The notes beneath the pieces were generated by a model, which was not told where the DNA came from, searched no databases, and saw nothing but the letters and a program-made list of their open reading frames with translations. From NCBI GenBank assembly GCA_023957125.1, contig JAMLHL010000003.1:1-64000 (forward strand): a DNA stretch of 64,000 nucleotides, given 5' to 3'. Position 1 is the stretch's first letter. Every line of letters begins with the position of its first letter. Positions 1 to 10,022 of the stretch are shown here, piece by piece. This DNA is from Chitinophagaceae bacterium (lineage in GTDB: Bacteria > Bacteroidota > Bacteroidia > Chitinophagales > Chitinophagaceae). The position numbers and the translations under genes are program-made.

Positions 1-360
1 TGTTTCGGCACGGGTCGTTTCAATATCTATATCCCCAACCATCGGCTCCGATCGAAACTGAAGCTCTTTTTGAATATCGCGGATCTTCTTTTGTGCTCTT
101 AAATAATCTACACAGGCATTTCGCGTTGTGAGGTACAAAAAGCCCTTTATATTCTGCACACTCTCCATTCTTTCCCTGTTATCCCAGAGCCTGGAGAAAC
201 TTTCAATAACGATATCTTCTGCTTCTTCCTGGTTTTTTATAATGCGCATCGCAAAATAGACCAGCGCCCGGTAATATTGGGCAAACAACTCATCCAAAGC
301 CTGTTGCCGGCCATTGTTGAGACTATCAACAATATTAGTATGGTTGCGGGATAACGTCAT
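1..360 (-). CDS. ECF RNA polymerase sigma factor, 3' end outside the window
   Basis: Reading the minus strand from an ATG at 358-360 gives 120 codons open to the window edge. The product starts MTLSRNHTNIVDSLNNG and contains a sigma region 2 signature (LDELFAQYYRALVYFAMRI, then EEAEDIVIESFSRLWDN) followed by the region 2.4-like GFLYLTTRNACVDYLRAQ. Such factors in Bacteroidota usually act with a FecR-type anti-sigma and a TonB-dependent transducer, whose genes would lie beyond the left edge. Region 4 is not visible because the gene is cut. The family call is secure; the regulon cannot be told from here. Confidence 0.9.
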   Translation of the reverse strand, partial: MTLSRNHTNIVDSLNNGRQQALDELFAQYYRALVYFAMRIIKNQEEAEDIVIESFSRLWDNRERMESVQNIKGFLYLTTRNACVDYLRAQKKIRDIQKELQFRSEPMVGDIDIETTRAET

Positions 361-986
361 CTATTGAAACGGCAAGGTGAACCTTTTCAAAAATAGGCTA
401 AAAAATCATTAAAACCATATTCCGTCATCGGTGGCTACTCCGGAGTCCGTCAAATTACCGGAATATTTGCACCCGGAAAATAACGAATATTTGCATCGCA
501 GACTGTCTTAACCCATAAAAAAACCAGGTGTCTACCGGATTAGCGGACTGACCCCAATTTTAATGCGTAAAGGGTAATGACGATGTTGTCAAACTTATAT
601 ACACGATCCGCTCATTTGACGCCGCTCCCTGGCAGCCCCACTTACTTAAATGATTATAGAATAACTTCTATATTAAACGCGTTTGACACCTCCTTATTAC
701 CCATGATTTCTACAGGGCACGAGACAAACCCCGGTTATATCGCATACCAGCCCCGAAGCCGCTTTCATGAAGATAGCCCGCTCGGATAGTCTGGAACACC
801 ATCGCCTTGTTATGATAGATCTTGATATCGGATATGCCTGAGATAATGTCGTCCTTACCACCATCAAAGGAAGGGAATTGATCTTTATATTAACTCTTGG
901 CAGAGAGCTACCGAAATGAAAATAACGGGGTTTGTCACAGCACTATTTGAACATCGGTTTCATGGATGGCGTAAGTTAAGCATGCC
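361..986. other. 626-base non-coding stretch
   Basis: No convincing gene is seen. A 70-codon plus-strand frame at 577-789 has no recognisable motif and is not called. Near 461-497 the 11-mer GAATATTTGCA occurs twice, about 25 bases apart, upstream of the sigma gene on the opposite strand. It could be a regulatory direct repeat, but nothing else supports that. Confidence 0.4.
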
Positions 987-3632
987 CTACCTGAAAACAG
1001 CATGTTTGGAATCGCCACCGGATCGCAGGTAAGCGATCAGGCTTCTCAATTCGTCGGCATTGAGTGAATTGATCAGCCCGGGCGGCATTTGTGAAACGGG
1101 CACCGGCTCAATAGAGGTCACTTCAGAAGCGGAAATGATATCCGGCGCCCGGTCGGGTTCCCTGCTGTATACTTTGATGAAAGCTTCATCTTTTACCACC
1201 AGCCCTTCAAGGGTGCGGCCGCTGCTGAGTGTAACGCGTGAACTTCCATACAGGTCAGAAATGGTTTGGCTGGGATCAATGATATCTTCCAGTATTTTTT
1301 GAACGGAAAAGCGGTTGCCCACACTGCCCAGGTCGGGTCCGATGTTACCGCCCATACCGTCGAAACGATGGCAGGATGCGCAACCTATAGCAAAGAAAGC
1401 ATTGCGTCCCTGTTCAAAATTTTTTGTTCCGGAAGATTTATTCACTGCCTGTAAAGCATCGTCTACCGTCCAGTTCTTTCCGGGTCCCTTCACCGGTTTT
1501 ATTTCAAAGGGTGGCGCTTTTGCAATGGGTTTTGAAATGATACTGCCCAGCGCAATACGGTCTTCTTCCGGAACACCCACCAGTGCTTCATTGCGCATAC
1601 GCTCCAAAAATCCCCAGTAGCTTTCACCACCCATAGCATCAGCCGCGTCATTGATCATACTGAAATAAGTTTTCCGCTGATCGGTCGTCCAGCCCGCTTT
1701 CAGATCCCTCAGCATAAAAAGGTATTCGAGCCGGTTCACCGGAGGGGGATTGTCCAGCATGTGCTGAATGGTACCGCCATAGCTGTTGTTTCGCTTAACG
1801 GTGGTTCCCCAGTCGGGTGGTGGCGGGGTTTTACTGTTGCGTACCAGGTCCAGTGCCTTTGCAATTACACGGGGCTCCTTAAAATAGATCAATAGCCGTA
1901 CCAACTCTACATTCACCCTTTCGTCTTCATCGGGTAAAAATGTCATTAACCGGTCAGCGATCTTCCGGGCTGTTGTGTGACCGGGTTTTCCCAGCCGCAT
2001 ACAACTTAGTGCCAAAGCACGCAGGTAACCAAGCTTTTTCAAATCGTCGAGACTGGTGAAGTCTAAGTTTTCCAGCAGGGCCAGCGCATCATCCAGATGG
2101 GTTGAGTTGCCGGCGCGTGCCAGCGCAACTGTGCCGGTGATAACAGCCTGGGGTCGTGTTTCCGCTTTTAAACGGGCTATCCATCCCGGTACAGGTTGAA
2201 ACTCAATGGCTACCCGTGCCGCATTCCTGATAAAGCGGTCTTCATCTGCCAGGTAAGGCCATGCTGCAGCAACCGCCCCGGCACTGCGGTGGCCATGGAA
2301 GGCTTCAAGGCGATGCCGGATATTCCTCGCTGCCAGTCCTTCCGGCTCTTCCCTGTACTGTGCAGGCGCCGTAGAGGCATCACCGGTATAGGTCACGCGG
2401 TATAATTTAGTGTCGTTGCTCCATCCGCCTGTAATGAAATACATCGCCCCGTCTTTTCCGATCACAGCATCAGTAACCGCTAAAGGATGACCCGATAAAA
2501 ATTCTTCTGCGGTAGCAGTATAGCTTGCTCCTTTCGGTTTGAGGTGGAAGGCGTAAATAGTGCCGTAGGTCCAGTCTAATGCAAACAATGCTTTCTGGTA
2601 TTTTTCCGGGAACCGGGCTCCCGTTCCAAACAATACGCCGGTAGGGGAAGCGGGTCCTACATCCAATACCGGGGGATGGCTGTCTTCATAAAAATCCTTC
2701 CATTTTCCGCTGCCGCTGCGCCAGCCGTAGTCGCTGCCGCTCACTACGTGCAGGATACGGGTAGGGCGGTACCAGGGCATTCCCATGTCCCATTCCATAT
2801 CCGAGTCAAAAGTAAACAGCTCCCCATTGGGATGAACAGCCATATCGTAGGAGTTGCGGTACCCTACGCTCAGGATATCCCAGTTTCGCGCGTCGGGGTC
2901 TGTCCGCGCAACATATCCCCCCGGAGCCATAACGCCAAGGGCATGACCACGGGCGTCCCACTGGCGGGTGAGCAAAATATCTTCTTCCCAGTTGAGCACG
3001 CGGCTGGTGTATTTTTCCGGCAGGGGGGTGTGGTTCCCGTTCACTACATACAATCCCCTGCCATCGGGCATTGGCACGAGCGCGTGATTGCCATGATCGC
3101 CGGGATTTTGAGGCCCGCCCAGGAATTTCATTTCATCCAGCATGCCGTCTTTTTTGCTGGCCGACATACGGAACAAACCGCTTCCGTTCACGTTGGCATA
3201 TAAGCTCTTTTTCAACCAGGTGAGCCCCTGGGCACCGGTGGCAGGCAGCACCATTTTGGAAACCTGCACGTTGGTTTTGCCCGCATCGCTTTTTTGTACG
3301 CTAATCCGGTACATTCCCTGCTGGTATTCGTCGCAGGCAACCATATTTCCCTCATCGTCAATGGCCAGGGTAACCCAGGTTCCCTGCGATTTGCGCGGAA
3401 CTTCATACAGCAGTTCTGCTTTAAAACCCGGTAAAGTGCGTATACCGCCGGATGCGGCTTCTTTGGATGTATCCATATCCGAAGCCGGCTCCTGTGCCGT
3501 ATCGTCTTTTGCCTGCCCGTTATTTTGCCTGCAGCTAAAAAGAAAGAGCAGCAGAAATACGGCGGGCATTACGGCAAACCATTTGCTTTTTTTTAAGGAG
3601 CTAAGTAAGGGAACGGAACCTGTGCGTATCAT
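987..3632 (-). CDS. Lipoprotein with dehydrogenase-type beta-propeller, helical repeats and cytochrome c domain
   Basis: This 881-residue protein begins with a hydrophobic segment ending in a lipobox-like FLFSC, so it is probably an exported lipoprotein. Residues about 45-420 resemble the membrane-bound dehydrogenase/PQQ-sugar-dehydrogenase propeller. About 430-690 is helical and HEAT-like. The C-terminal 140 residues resemble the planctomycete-type haem-binding domain, with CASCH at residues 751-755 and a downstream GPDLGSVGNRF stretch. It probably passes electrons from an oxidised sugar to the respiratory chain; the substrate is unknown. A second in-frame ATG at 3569 is an alternative start that shortens the leader. 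It is the last gene of the sigma/SusCD locus, 145 bases after the DUF1080 gene, and the gap holds a hairpin. Confidence 0.8.
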   Translation of the reverse strand: MIRTGSVPLLSSLKKSKWFAVMPAVFLLLFLFSCRQNNGQAKDDTAQEPASDMDTSKEAASGGIRTLPGFKAELLYEVPRKSQGTWVTLAIDDEGNMVACDEYQQGMYRISVQKSDAGKTNVQVSKMVLPATGAQGLTWLKKSLYANVNGSGLFRMSASKKDGMLDEMKFLGGPQNPGDHGNHALVPMPDGRGLYVVNGNHTPLPEKYTSRVLNWEEDILLTRQWDARGHALGVMAPGGYVARTDPDARNWDILSVGYRNSYDMAVHPNGELFTFDSDMEWDMGMPWYRPTRILHVVSGSDYGWRSGSGKWKDFYEDSHPPVLDVGPASPTGVLFGTGARFPEKYQKALFALDWTYGTIYAFHLKPKGASYTATAEEFLSGHPLAVTDAVIGKDGAMYFITGGWSNDTKLYRVTYTGDASTAPAQYREEPEGLAARNIRHRLEAFHGHRSAGAVAAAWPYLADEDRFIRNAARVAIEFQPVPGWIARLKAETRPQAVITGTVALARAGNSTHLDDALALLENLDFTSLDDLKKLGYLRALALSCMRLGKPGHTTARKIADRLMTFLPDEDERVNVELVRLLIYFKEPRVIAKALDLVRNSKTPPPPDWGTTVKRNNSYGGTIQHMLDNPPPVNRLEYLFMLRDLKAGWTTDQRKTYFSMINDAADAMGGESYWGFLERMRNEALVGVPEEDRIALGSIISKPIAKAPPFEIKPVKGPGKNWTVDDALQAVNKSSGTKNFEQGRNAFFAIGCASCHRFDGMGGNIGPDLGSVGNRFSVQKILEDIIDPSQTISDLYGSSRVTLSSGRTLEGLVVKDEAFIKVYSREPDRAPDIISASEVTSIEPVPVSQMPPGLINSLNADELRSLIAYLRSGGDSKHAVFR

Positions 3633-3710
3633 ATCATCAATAATTATTTGTTATTGTAATGTTGCCGGAACGGATAGTGTTACGTTAACCATAATACGCC
3701 GCATCAATTT

Positions 3711-3752
3711 GTGAATAGTGAATAAGTTTACTATTGACCATTGCCTATTCAC
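3711..3752. repeat. Intergenic inverted repeat
   Basis: GTGAATAG (3711-3718) is matched by its complement CTATTCAC (3745-3752). It lies between the DUF1080 lipoprotein gene and the following cytochrome gene and may act as an mRNA processing or attenuation hairpin. It has no U-tract on the minus strand, so it is not a classical terminator. Confidence 0.45.
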
Positions 3753-3777
3753 CCCGGCAAATAGTATCACCTCTGTG

Positions 3778-4491
3778 CTAACGGCTCAGATCACTGAAGC
3801 GGGCATCTCTGAACTCCACTTTCATGGGCGGGCCCTGGTGCAACTGAAAGCCGAACAATCCTCTTTTCACGCGATGCTGTGCCTGGTCTTCTACCACCGA
3901 CACTATCTGACCGTTCAGCTTTTGAATGATCAGCGTACCTTTTACGATCAATTCATATGTATTCCATATATCTTCTTTTATGTAATCTTTAATTGTTTGG
4001 TCGTTGCCGAAAAAAGAAAAAGCATACACGCTGTCTGTTTCCGAAATACGAATCAGTTGCCCCTGTGCAGCTAATATCTTACGATGCCGGTTGATGAAAT
4101 TTTCATACACGATGCCGGTATAGGTATTTTGCCCGTCAATATCTGCCTGGTAGCCCAGCAGCCCATCGTACCCTTCGGGACCCTGCTCGCACCGGTAATA
4201 AATACCGCTGTTGCCGTTGGAAGAAACCCGAAAGGAGATGTCGAGGATAAAATCTTCCACTTGCCTGTCCCACACCAGGAAATCGTTTTGTTTGAGCGGC
4301 TTGTTTGGGGTGGTTTCACCCGTGAGCACATCATTCTCCCAGCGCCAGTGATCTGCCGACCCCTTCCACTGATCGCGGTATGCTTTGCTGAAAATGTATT
4401 CGGAAATCTCTCCGGGCGGCTCATTGCCTTTGGTGTTGCAACCCGCCGTTAAAAGAAGAAAGCCTGCTGCTATAAATAAAACATATTTCAT
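3778..4491 (-). CDS. DUF1080 (3-keto-disaccharide hydrolase family) lipoprotein
   Basis: The ATG at 4489-4491 is chosen because it opens directly onto a lipoprotein signal (MKYVLFIAAGFLLLTAGC). An upstream in-frame TTG at 4512 would only add a polar heptapeptide. The roughly 237-residue product has the concanavalin-like DUF1080 fold signatures: W-x-W-E-N-D near the start, NSGIYYRCEQG, and a closing QLHQGPPMKVEFRDARF. Family members cleave or hydrate 3-keto-glycosides made by Gfo/Idh oxidoreductases. The gene directly follows such an oxidoreductase, with starts and stops 18 bases apart, so the two probably act in sequence in the periplasm. The exact substrate is unknown. Confidence 0.88.
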   Translation of the reverse strand: MKYVLFIAAGFLLLTAGCNTKGNEPPGEISEYIFSKAYRDQWKGSADHWRWENDVLTGETTPNKPLKQNDFLVWDRQVEDFILDISFRVSSNGNSGIYYRCEQGPEGYDGLLGYQADIDGQNTYTGIVYENFINRHRKILAAQGQLIRISETDSVYAFSFFGNDQTIKDYIKEDIWNTYELIVKGTLIIQKLNGQIVSVVEDQAQHRVKRGLFGFQLHQGPPMKVEFRDARFSDLSR

Positions 4492-4508
4492 TTTTTCGGT
4501 TTTCGGAC

Positions 4509-5540
4509 TCAACGCATCTTTTCTGCTTTGCGCATTACTTCTTTGATATAAACAGGCGCGCCGCCTTTTGCTTTGCTTTCATCGGCGGCTTCAATAAAGG
4601 CGCATATCTCCAGGGTTTCGGTCGCAGAAACGGGAGGGATTCCTGTGGTGAAAAAGTTTGCGATCTGCACCAGCAGGTTTTCATACCCGTCAAAAGGCCC
4701 TACGGTGGCAATTCCTTCTTCACCAAATACCGTTCCTCCAAACCCTCTTCCTTTTCCTGCATTTCGCAATCCGCGGAATGTGCCGATCCTTTGATCCTCC
4801 CATTCTCCTGCCACCACATCGGTATCGGGCGTGTAAAGCCGGCTTACACTTTTACAGCCGGTTCCCATTACGGTAAAAAGTATTTCTATACCGTGAATGC
4901 CATACCAGTACAGGTCGGGATGGGTTTTTTCTAGCGTAGCGGGGCTATAAGTATCTGCACCTTTCACTTTCCCTACTTTCCCTTTAGCCACTTCCTGCGC
5001 ATTCGCCATGAATCGCAGTGCCGATGAAGAAAAAACAGGCGTGTTATAACGGTCCGCCATTTTATAAATAGCAATCGCATCGGCAAGCGAAGCGGCTACA
5101 GGCTTATCAATAAAAACTGGCTTGCGCGACTTTAACACCGGGATAGCCTGTTCCAGGTGCATGCGGCCGTCGTTGGTTTCAAGCAATACCACATCTACTT
5201 TGGGAAGCAATGCTTCAATTGTATCCACAACAGGAATGTTGAGCCTGCACATATCTTCTGTAACAGAGGGCACATTTTCCAACGCCGACCGTATGTCCCT
5301 GCTTCCCCTGGAACAGGCTGCCACAACCTTATATCCCCCCAGTCGGGGATCTGCATCCTGTGCATTAAATATTTTTGAAAAAATGGCGGTATGGGAAGTG
5401 TCCAGGCCTATAATACCTATCCGCTTCCCTTTTGGCGGATATTGTTTTTGCAATGCCATGCCTCCGGCCGGAATTAAAGCGGCCCCCATTGTGGCGTTTG
5501 CAGAAATTTTCAGAAAGCTTCTTCGGTCTAAATGTGCCAT
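4509..5540 (-). CDS. Tat-exported Gfo/Idh/MocA family oxidoreductase
   Basis: The 343-residue product starts with a twin-arginine signal (RRSFLKISANATMGAALIP), so it is predicted to be exported folded with its nucleotide cofactor. A Rossmann core follows (KRIGIIGLDTSHTAIF), then the family's cofactor-site pattern around KPVFIDKPVAAS with the conserved EKP-like lysine, and a C-terminal alpha/beta domain. Exported members oxidise the C3 hydroxyl of glycosides. It lies 6 bases after the PQQ-like cytochrome gene and just before a DUF1080 gene, which supports a 3-keto-glycoside route. Direct evidence for the substrate is lacking. Confidence 0.88.
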   Translation of the reverse strand: MAHLDRRSFLKISANATMGAALIPAGGMALQKQYPPKGKRIGIIGLDTSHTAIFSKIFNAQDADPRLGGYKVVAACSRGSRDIRSALENVPSVTEDMCRLNIPVVDTIEALLPKVDVVLLETNDGRMHLEQAIPVLKSRKPVFIDKPVAASLADAIAIYKMADRYNTPVFSSSALRFMANAQEVAKGKVGKVKGADTYSPATLEKTHPDLYWYGIHGIEILFTVMGTGCKSVSRLYTPDTDVVAGEWEDQRIGTFRGLRNAGKGRGFGGTVFGEEGIATVGPFDGYENLLVQIANFFTTGIPPVSATETLEICAFIEAADESKAKGGAPVYIKEVMRKAEKMR

Positions 5541-5546
5541 TATCTT

Positions 5547-8231
5547 CTATTTGTTTAAAAAATCTACCTGGTCAAGATTGAAAAGGTTCTTTTTCCCCGC
5601 CCCCGGGTTGCTGAATACAAAATACAGGTCATGTATCCCTTCAACCGGAGTTATATCTGTTGTTAATGTTATCCAGTCTTTGGCCCTGTCCTGCACTTTT
5701 CCGGGTGGTATGGTAAGTGTGCTTACCAGCTTCCCGTCGGGATGATCAAGACGCAATTCAAGCGTGCCGCCCTCTCCATCCGGTTGTACACGGTATTTTA
5801 GCTTCTTTATGCCCGAAAGATCAATCTGTTTGAACCTTACAAACCCGTTGTGCTGCAGGCGGCTTATGTAATTTAAAAAGGAAAGGCTGGTAAGTGAAAC
5901 AACACCGGCGGTACCCTCATCAAACTGCTCCATCTTTAAGAACGGGGGGCGCAGCGTAATGTATTCCCTGGCAGACAAGGGTCGTATCCCGTTGGCGCCA
6001 TTATCGGTGTATGTTGCTAACAGCAGATAGGCTCCTTTATTCTTTTCTTGTTCGTTAAATTGCAGACTCCCTTTAGCAGGCAGGGTGGTTTTGGAGGTGT
6101 CTGCCAATGATAAAATGTAGTGTACTATTTCCCGGGCTTCCGTTTCAGCCAGATCGGGGTGGGGGCTCATCTGCCTTTCACCCCAGTTTCCGCCACCGCC
6201 GCGGATGATCTTTTGAGAAAGTTGGGCAACCGAACCTTCTTTATTGAAATACCTTCGTGCGATAGCCTGGTACGGCGGCCCTGCCGAAGAATCTTTCAGG
6301 CTGTGACAGGCTTTACAATCCAGCGAAAGGGTAAGCTGCCTGCCCCGGATGAACCGGCTGTCCCCGTCGCCTTGCTCATCCGCAAGCACTACTGCCACAT
6401 CCTTTGGCTCGGGGAAATATGAAAATGAGATCCTGAGCCGGCCGGGGTCAATCTTACCATCTTCGGGATCGGTAACCTTCACCTCGTAAAACATTTCGTT
6501 CCCCGGCCAGTAAAAACTGCGGTTGCTCTTTGTATGGATCACTACTTCGGGTTGCGTATTGCCCACGCTGATGCTGGTTTCTGCATCCGATCTGGCTCCG
6601 TGGCGGTCTTCTACCGTTAGCGTTACTTTATATACGCCGGGCTCGGCAAATCGGTATTGCACCTGTTCGCCGGTCAGTACCTCATTCCCTATCTTCCACG
6701 TGCTGGCGGAGATGCCATCACCGGCATCATAATCGACAGAGCCGTTGCTCGAAAAATTTACGATTAAAGGAGCCGCCCCGTATAATTTATCGGCACTGAT
6801 AACAGCTTGGGGGTTCCTGTTGCCTTCGGCATATTCTATACGGGTTAGCCGGGCATCGGCATTTTTAGCAAACCAGTTGGTCCCGTATTCGAGGAAATAG
6901 ATTGCACCATCGGGCCCGATCTTCATGTCTATAGGCGCTGTAAGGTGAAGATGTTCCAGGAAAGGTTCCATACTTTTGTAATCGCCCTGTTCATCGAGGG
7001 TCACCGCCATGATCCACCGCCGCATCCAATCGTAAATGAAGAGTTTTCCGTTATAGTAACCAGGCAGTTTGTACCTGGCTTCCTTATATAAGTCGCTGTA
7101 ATAGACCGGGCCTGCTATTGCAGTGGCTGTACCTTTGCCCAATAAGGGGAACTGAGCGGAACTGTCTATCCCGTACCAGATCAAAGCAGGCTGGGCGGGT
7201 GGCAGTTGCTGAATGCCTGTATTGTTGGGAGAAGTATTTACGGGATGCTCAGGATCAAACCGCGGCCCTGCTATTTTGGTGGCATAATCATAATCGGGGT
7301 AGGCATCATTATTACCTATGAAGTAAGGCCAGCCAAAGAAGCCCGCAGACCGGGCCTGGTTGATCTCGTCATAATTGGCTATGGTGCTGTCTTTGCCCCG
7401 CACGATCGTATTGGGTCCTACTTCCCCCCAATATACATAACCATTTTTGGGATCCACCGATACACGGTAAGGGTTACGGCAGCCCATTACATAAATTTCG
7501 GGGCGTCCTTCCGATCCGTTCTTCGGAAAAAGATTACCGTCGGGGATTGAGTAGCCGCCTTCGGGTTCGGGTTTGATGCGGAGGATTTTTCCCCGCAGGT
7601 CGTTGCTGTTGGCCGCGGTGGCCTGCGCATCAGCCAATTCTTGTCCTGGTCTTTCGTCTATAGGCGGATATCCCTCTTTTGAAGCTGCCGACGCAGCTGT
7701 ATTGTCACCCGTGGAAAGATAGAGTATTCCTTTTGAGTCAAATGTGATACACCCTGCAGAATGGCAGCAATATATGCGTTGGGTGGGGATTTCCAGCAAT
7801 CGCTTTTCCGATCCCGGTACCAGTTGGTTGTCTTTTAGTTCAAACCGCGAGAGCCTGTTTATCCACTGGTCACCTGCTACTGAATAATAAAAATATACCC
7901 AGTTGTTCTTTGTATAATCCGGATCGGCGGCCATGCCCAGCAGCCCATCTTCTATACCGCTGAATACATTAAAGTTGGCAATGGTGACCACTTTTTTTTC
8001 AGCAGCCTTATACATTTTCACCGATCCTTTTCTTTCTATGAACAGCACATCATTGTTGTTCAACACCTCCATCTGGAGCGGCTCATCCATCCCTTCGGCC
8101 AGCACTATTTTTGTAAACCTGCCAGGGTCGGGCTTTGATACATCTGCCGGACTTCCACATGAAATAAAACACACTAAAGAAACGATCGTTATGGACCTTA
8201 TGATCTTCAATAAAGAATGTTGTATAAGCAT
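5547..8231 (-). CDS. PQQ-dependent sugar dehydrogenase-like lipoprotein with PKD, cytochrome c and C-terminal carbohydrate-binding-like domains
   Basis: I place the start at the ATG 8229-8231 because it begins a lipoprotein signal (MLIQHSLLKIIRSITIVS, then CFISCG). An ATG at 8282 would add 17 polar residues. The roughly 894-residue protein has a glucose/sorbosone dehydrogenase propeller (about residues 40-460, with GIEDGLLGMAADPDY and GCRNPYRVSVDP), a PKD domain (about 475-560, closing GVYKVTLTVEDRHGA), a c-type haem site CKACH at 639-643, and a C-terminal beta-sandwich resembling family 6 carbohydrate-binding modules. It probably oxidises a sugar outside the cytoplasm and hands electrons to its own haem. 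The leader shares a 16-base sequence with the DUF4091 gene upstream. Confidence 0.87.
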   Translation of the reverse strand: MLIQHSLLKIIRSITIVSLVCFISCGSPADVSKPDPGRFTKIVLAEGMDEPLQMEVLNNNDVLFIERKGSVKMYKAAEKKVVTIANFNVFSGIEDGLLGMAADPDYTKNNWVYFYYSVAGDQWINRLSRFELKDNQLVPGSEKRLLEIPTQRIYCCHSAGCITFDSKGILYLSTGDNTAASAASKEGYPPIDERPGQELADAQATAANSNDLRGKILRIKPEPEGGYSIPDGNLFPKNGSEGRPEIYVMGCRNPYRVSVDPKNGYVYWGEVGPNTIVRGKDSTIANYDEINQARSAGFFGWPYFIGNNDAYPDYDYATKIAGPRFDPEHPVNTSPNNTGIQQLPPAQPALIWYGIDSSAQFPLLGKGTATAIAGPVYYSDLYKEARYKLPGYYNGKLFIYDWMRRWIMAVTLDEQGDYKSMEPFLEHLHLTAPIDMKIGPDGAIYFLEYGTNWFAKNADARLTRIEYAEGNRNPQAVISADKLYGAAPLIVNFSSNGSVDYDAGDGISASTWKIGNEVLTGEQVQYRFAEPGVYKVTLTVEDRHGARSDAETSISVGNTQPEVVIHTKSNRSFYWPGNEMFYEVKVTDPEDGKIDPGRLRISFSYFPEPKDVAVVLADEQGDGDSRFIRGRQLTLSLDCKACHSLKDSSAGPPYQAIARRYFNKEGSVAQLSQKIIRGGGGNWGERQMSPHPDLAETEAREIVHYILSLADTSKTTLPAKGSLQFNEQEKNKGAYLLLATYTDNGANGIRPLSAREYITLRPPFLKMEQFDEGTAGVVSLTSLSFLNYISRLQHNGFVRFKQIDLSGIKKLKYRVQPDGEGGTLELRLDHPDGKLVSTLTIPPGKVQDRAKDWITLTTDITPVEGIHDLYFVFSNPGAGKKNLFNLDQVDFLNK

Positions 8232-8239
8232 AGAATTAT

Positions 8240-8256
8240 CGTCTTCCTGTTTTACC
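8240..8256 (-). repeat. Shared leader element before the PQQ-like gene
   Basis: On the minus strand the sequence GGTAAAACAGGAAGAC lies 9 bases upstream of the ATG at 8231. An identical copy precedes the DUF4091 gene at about 10023-10038. Its AGGAAGA core resembles a ribosome binding site, which is unusual for this phylum. Confidence 0.6.
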
Positions 8257-8336
8257 CTGCTGTCTTCTATATAACAGCCCATCTAAAGCCTTATATAATA
8301 TATATTCTGCCTGGGGCCAGTTAGGTATTGGGCAAT

Positions 8337-10022
8337 TTATTTACTAAGCGCTTCTAATACCTGTTTTCTTCTGTCTCTTAATGCCAGTATGCTCAGGTCG
8401 TACTTGTTAAAATCAAATACGGTTTCCCGGCAAATATCCATTGCCCTGCCGGGGTATTTCCGGTCGAGCATCTGCAGTAAGGCATAATCGTTGATCCCTT
8501 CACGCATGGCTTCCAGCCGGATAGAGCCATACAGCTTTCCGTAGCCGGGATATACTATATAGGAATCTCCTCCGGGCAGTACCGACCCTCCTTCGCTGTT
8601 CCGGTCTGTTGTTTCTTCGAAAGGACGAAGACCATGATGCCATTGATTGAATCCCCAATGCAAATAGCCTGTAATGCCATAGCGGAAATTGATCCAGTGC
8701 AGGAGGCGGGTCTTGATCAGCGGCTGCTCAATAAAGCGGTTCGCGTACTCACCCTGCGGCCACATGCAGGTATAAAACCACAGCTCGCTGCCTGCCTGTT
8801 GCTGCTGCCGGTAAAAATGAAATTCATCACGCAGGAAATTCAACTGCGGGACCCATATATCCATCTTTAGCTTATGTGTATGGCAGGCGTCCATGACAGG
8901 CACTTCCGGAGCCAGTTTTTTAACAAAGGCCGCTATCTGCGCATACGTCTCAGCATTGGAATCGGTAGGTTCATCTGCAATATGCTGCATATAGCTGCCG
9001 ATCCAGCCTTTTTCCTTTAAATGTGCCACCAGGGCAGGAATGAACTGATCATAAAAATCCTGTGCCTGCCGGTCGGCAAAGGGCCGCTTTTCAAGAACGA
9101 CGGTATCGGACGTGATACGGGGAACAAGCACCCCGATATCACTGTCCCAACCGCCCATGCGTGCTGCAATGTGTCCTCCCTCTATTCTTTTAAGCGCACC
9201 TGCAGTCTTTAATATTGCCGCTGTGCGATCAAAGCGGCTGAAATCAAAATAATATTTCCCTTTCTCCAGCCGGTATTGCGTAAGCTGCAATGGTGATATC
9301 AGGCTCACGTTCTGCCCGTAGTCTGCCATCTTACGTGCCAGCACGGCCAGCAGATCCCAGTAGCGCGGGCTGTACAAAGGAACATCCTTCCCGTTGTTCA
9401 TCATTCCAAAAGTCAGCGGGGAAGCCTGGTACCATTGGGTCACCCAAAGGGATGACGAGTCAATGGTTACCGGGTAAACATGAATCGTAAATCCCACCTG
9501 CCGGGAAAAGCTTTTATTCATTGTTTTTCCCGTTACCACCAGGCTGCCATGATACTCACCTGCCTCTGTGTTTTTAGGTATCTTCACGCTTACCCAGATC
9601 GGTTGCGTGCAGCCGGGAGGCAATTCCGACTGCATCGTATCAAGAATAGGATCAGGGAAAAGGTTTGAAGCGGAAATCAGTCTGTCTGTTGGCGGGTCGG
9701 CCAGGGGCCGTCCCACGCCTACATAGCCAACATATCCTACCGAACCCGTACTGATAAAGGCAGATGCGGCCGTGTTGCCCCGGAGGGAGGCCTGCAACCC
9801 CTGTACAGGTGCATTGCTGCGGAAGGCAAACTGGAAGCTGGCATATTCTCCTCTTGCAACATCTGCCAGGGCCGGCTGGTCAGGGAAAAAAGCCGCTTCT
9901 TTAAATACCTTTTTGAGCGGATCTACAAACTTTAAGCTAATATAGGCCGGCTGTGCTTTAACCAAAGCCGGAGTAACCAATATAGTCAATACCAGTATGA
10001 TCTCTTTTATTCGTGGTTTCAT
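8337..10022 (-). CDS. Exported DUF4091-domain protein, glycoside hydrolase-like
   Basis: The ATG at 10020-10022 starts a clean signal peptide (MKPRIKEIILVLTILVTPALVKA); an in-frame ATG six codons upstream is less likely. The roughly 561-residue protein has an N-terminal beta-sandwich (to about 180) and a TIM-barrel-like region with HIADEPTD and WGFNQWHHGL stretches. It closes with the DUF4091 signature GSIRLEAMREGINDYALL. Proteins of this type are suspected glycosidases, but no activity is established for this one. The acidic ADEPTD and the late Glu are candidate catalytic residues by analogy only. It sits immediately after susD. Confidence 0.8.
   Translation of the reverse strand: MKPRIKEIILVLTILVTPALVKAQPAYISLKFVDPLKKVFKEAAFFPDQPALADVARGEYASFQFAFRSNAPVQGLQASLRGNTAASAFISTGSVGYVGYVGVGRPLADPPTDRLISASNLFPDPILDTMQSELPPGCTQPIWVSVKIPKNTEAGEYHGSLVVTGKTMNKSFSRQVGFTIHVYPVTIDSSSLWVTQWYQASPLTFGMMNNGKDVPLYSPRYWDLLAVLARKMADYGQNVSLISPLQLTQYRLEKGKYYFDFSRFDRTAAILKTAGALKRIEGGHIAARMGGWDSDIGVLVPRITSDTVVLEKRPFADRQAQDFYDQFIPALVAHLKEKGWIGSYMQHIADEPTDSNAETYAQIAAFVKKLAPEVPVMDACHTHKLKMDIWVPQLNFLRDEFHFYRQQQQAGSELWFYTCMWPQGEYANRFIEQPLIKTRLLHWINFRYGITGYLHWGFNQWHHGLRPFEETTDRNSEGGSVLPGGDSYIVYPGYGKLYGSIRLEAMREGINDYALLQMLDRKYPGRAMDICRETVFDFNKYDLSILALRDRRKQVLEALSK

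Noticed and set aside
577..789. A 70-codon plus-strand frame in the left intergenic region
   Set aside because: It has no motif, partner or promoter, and the flanking DNA shows broken frames in all directions.
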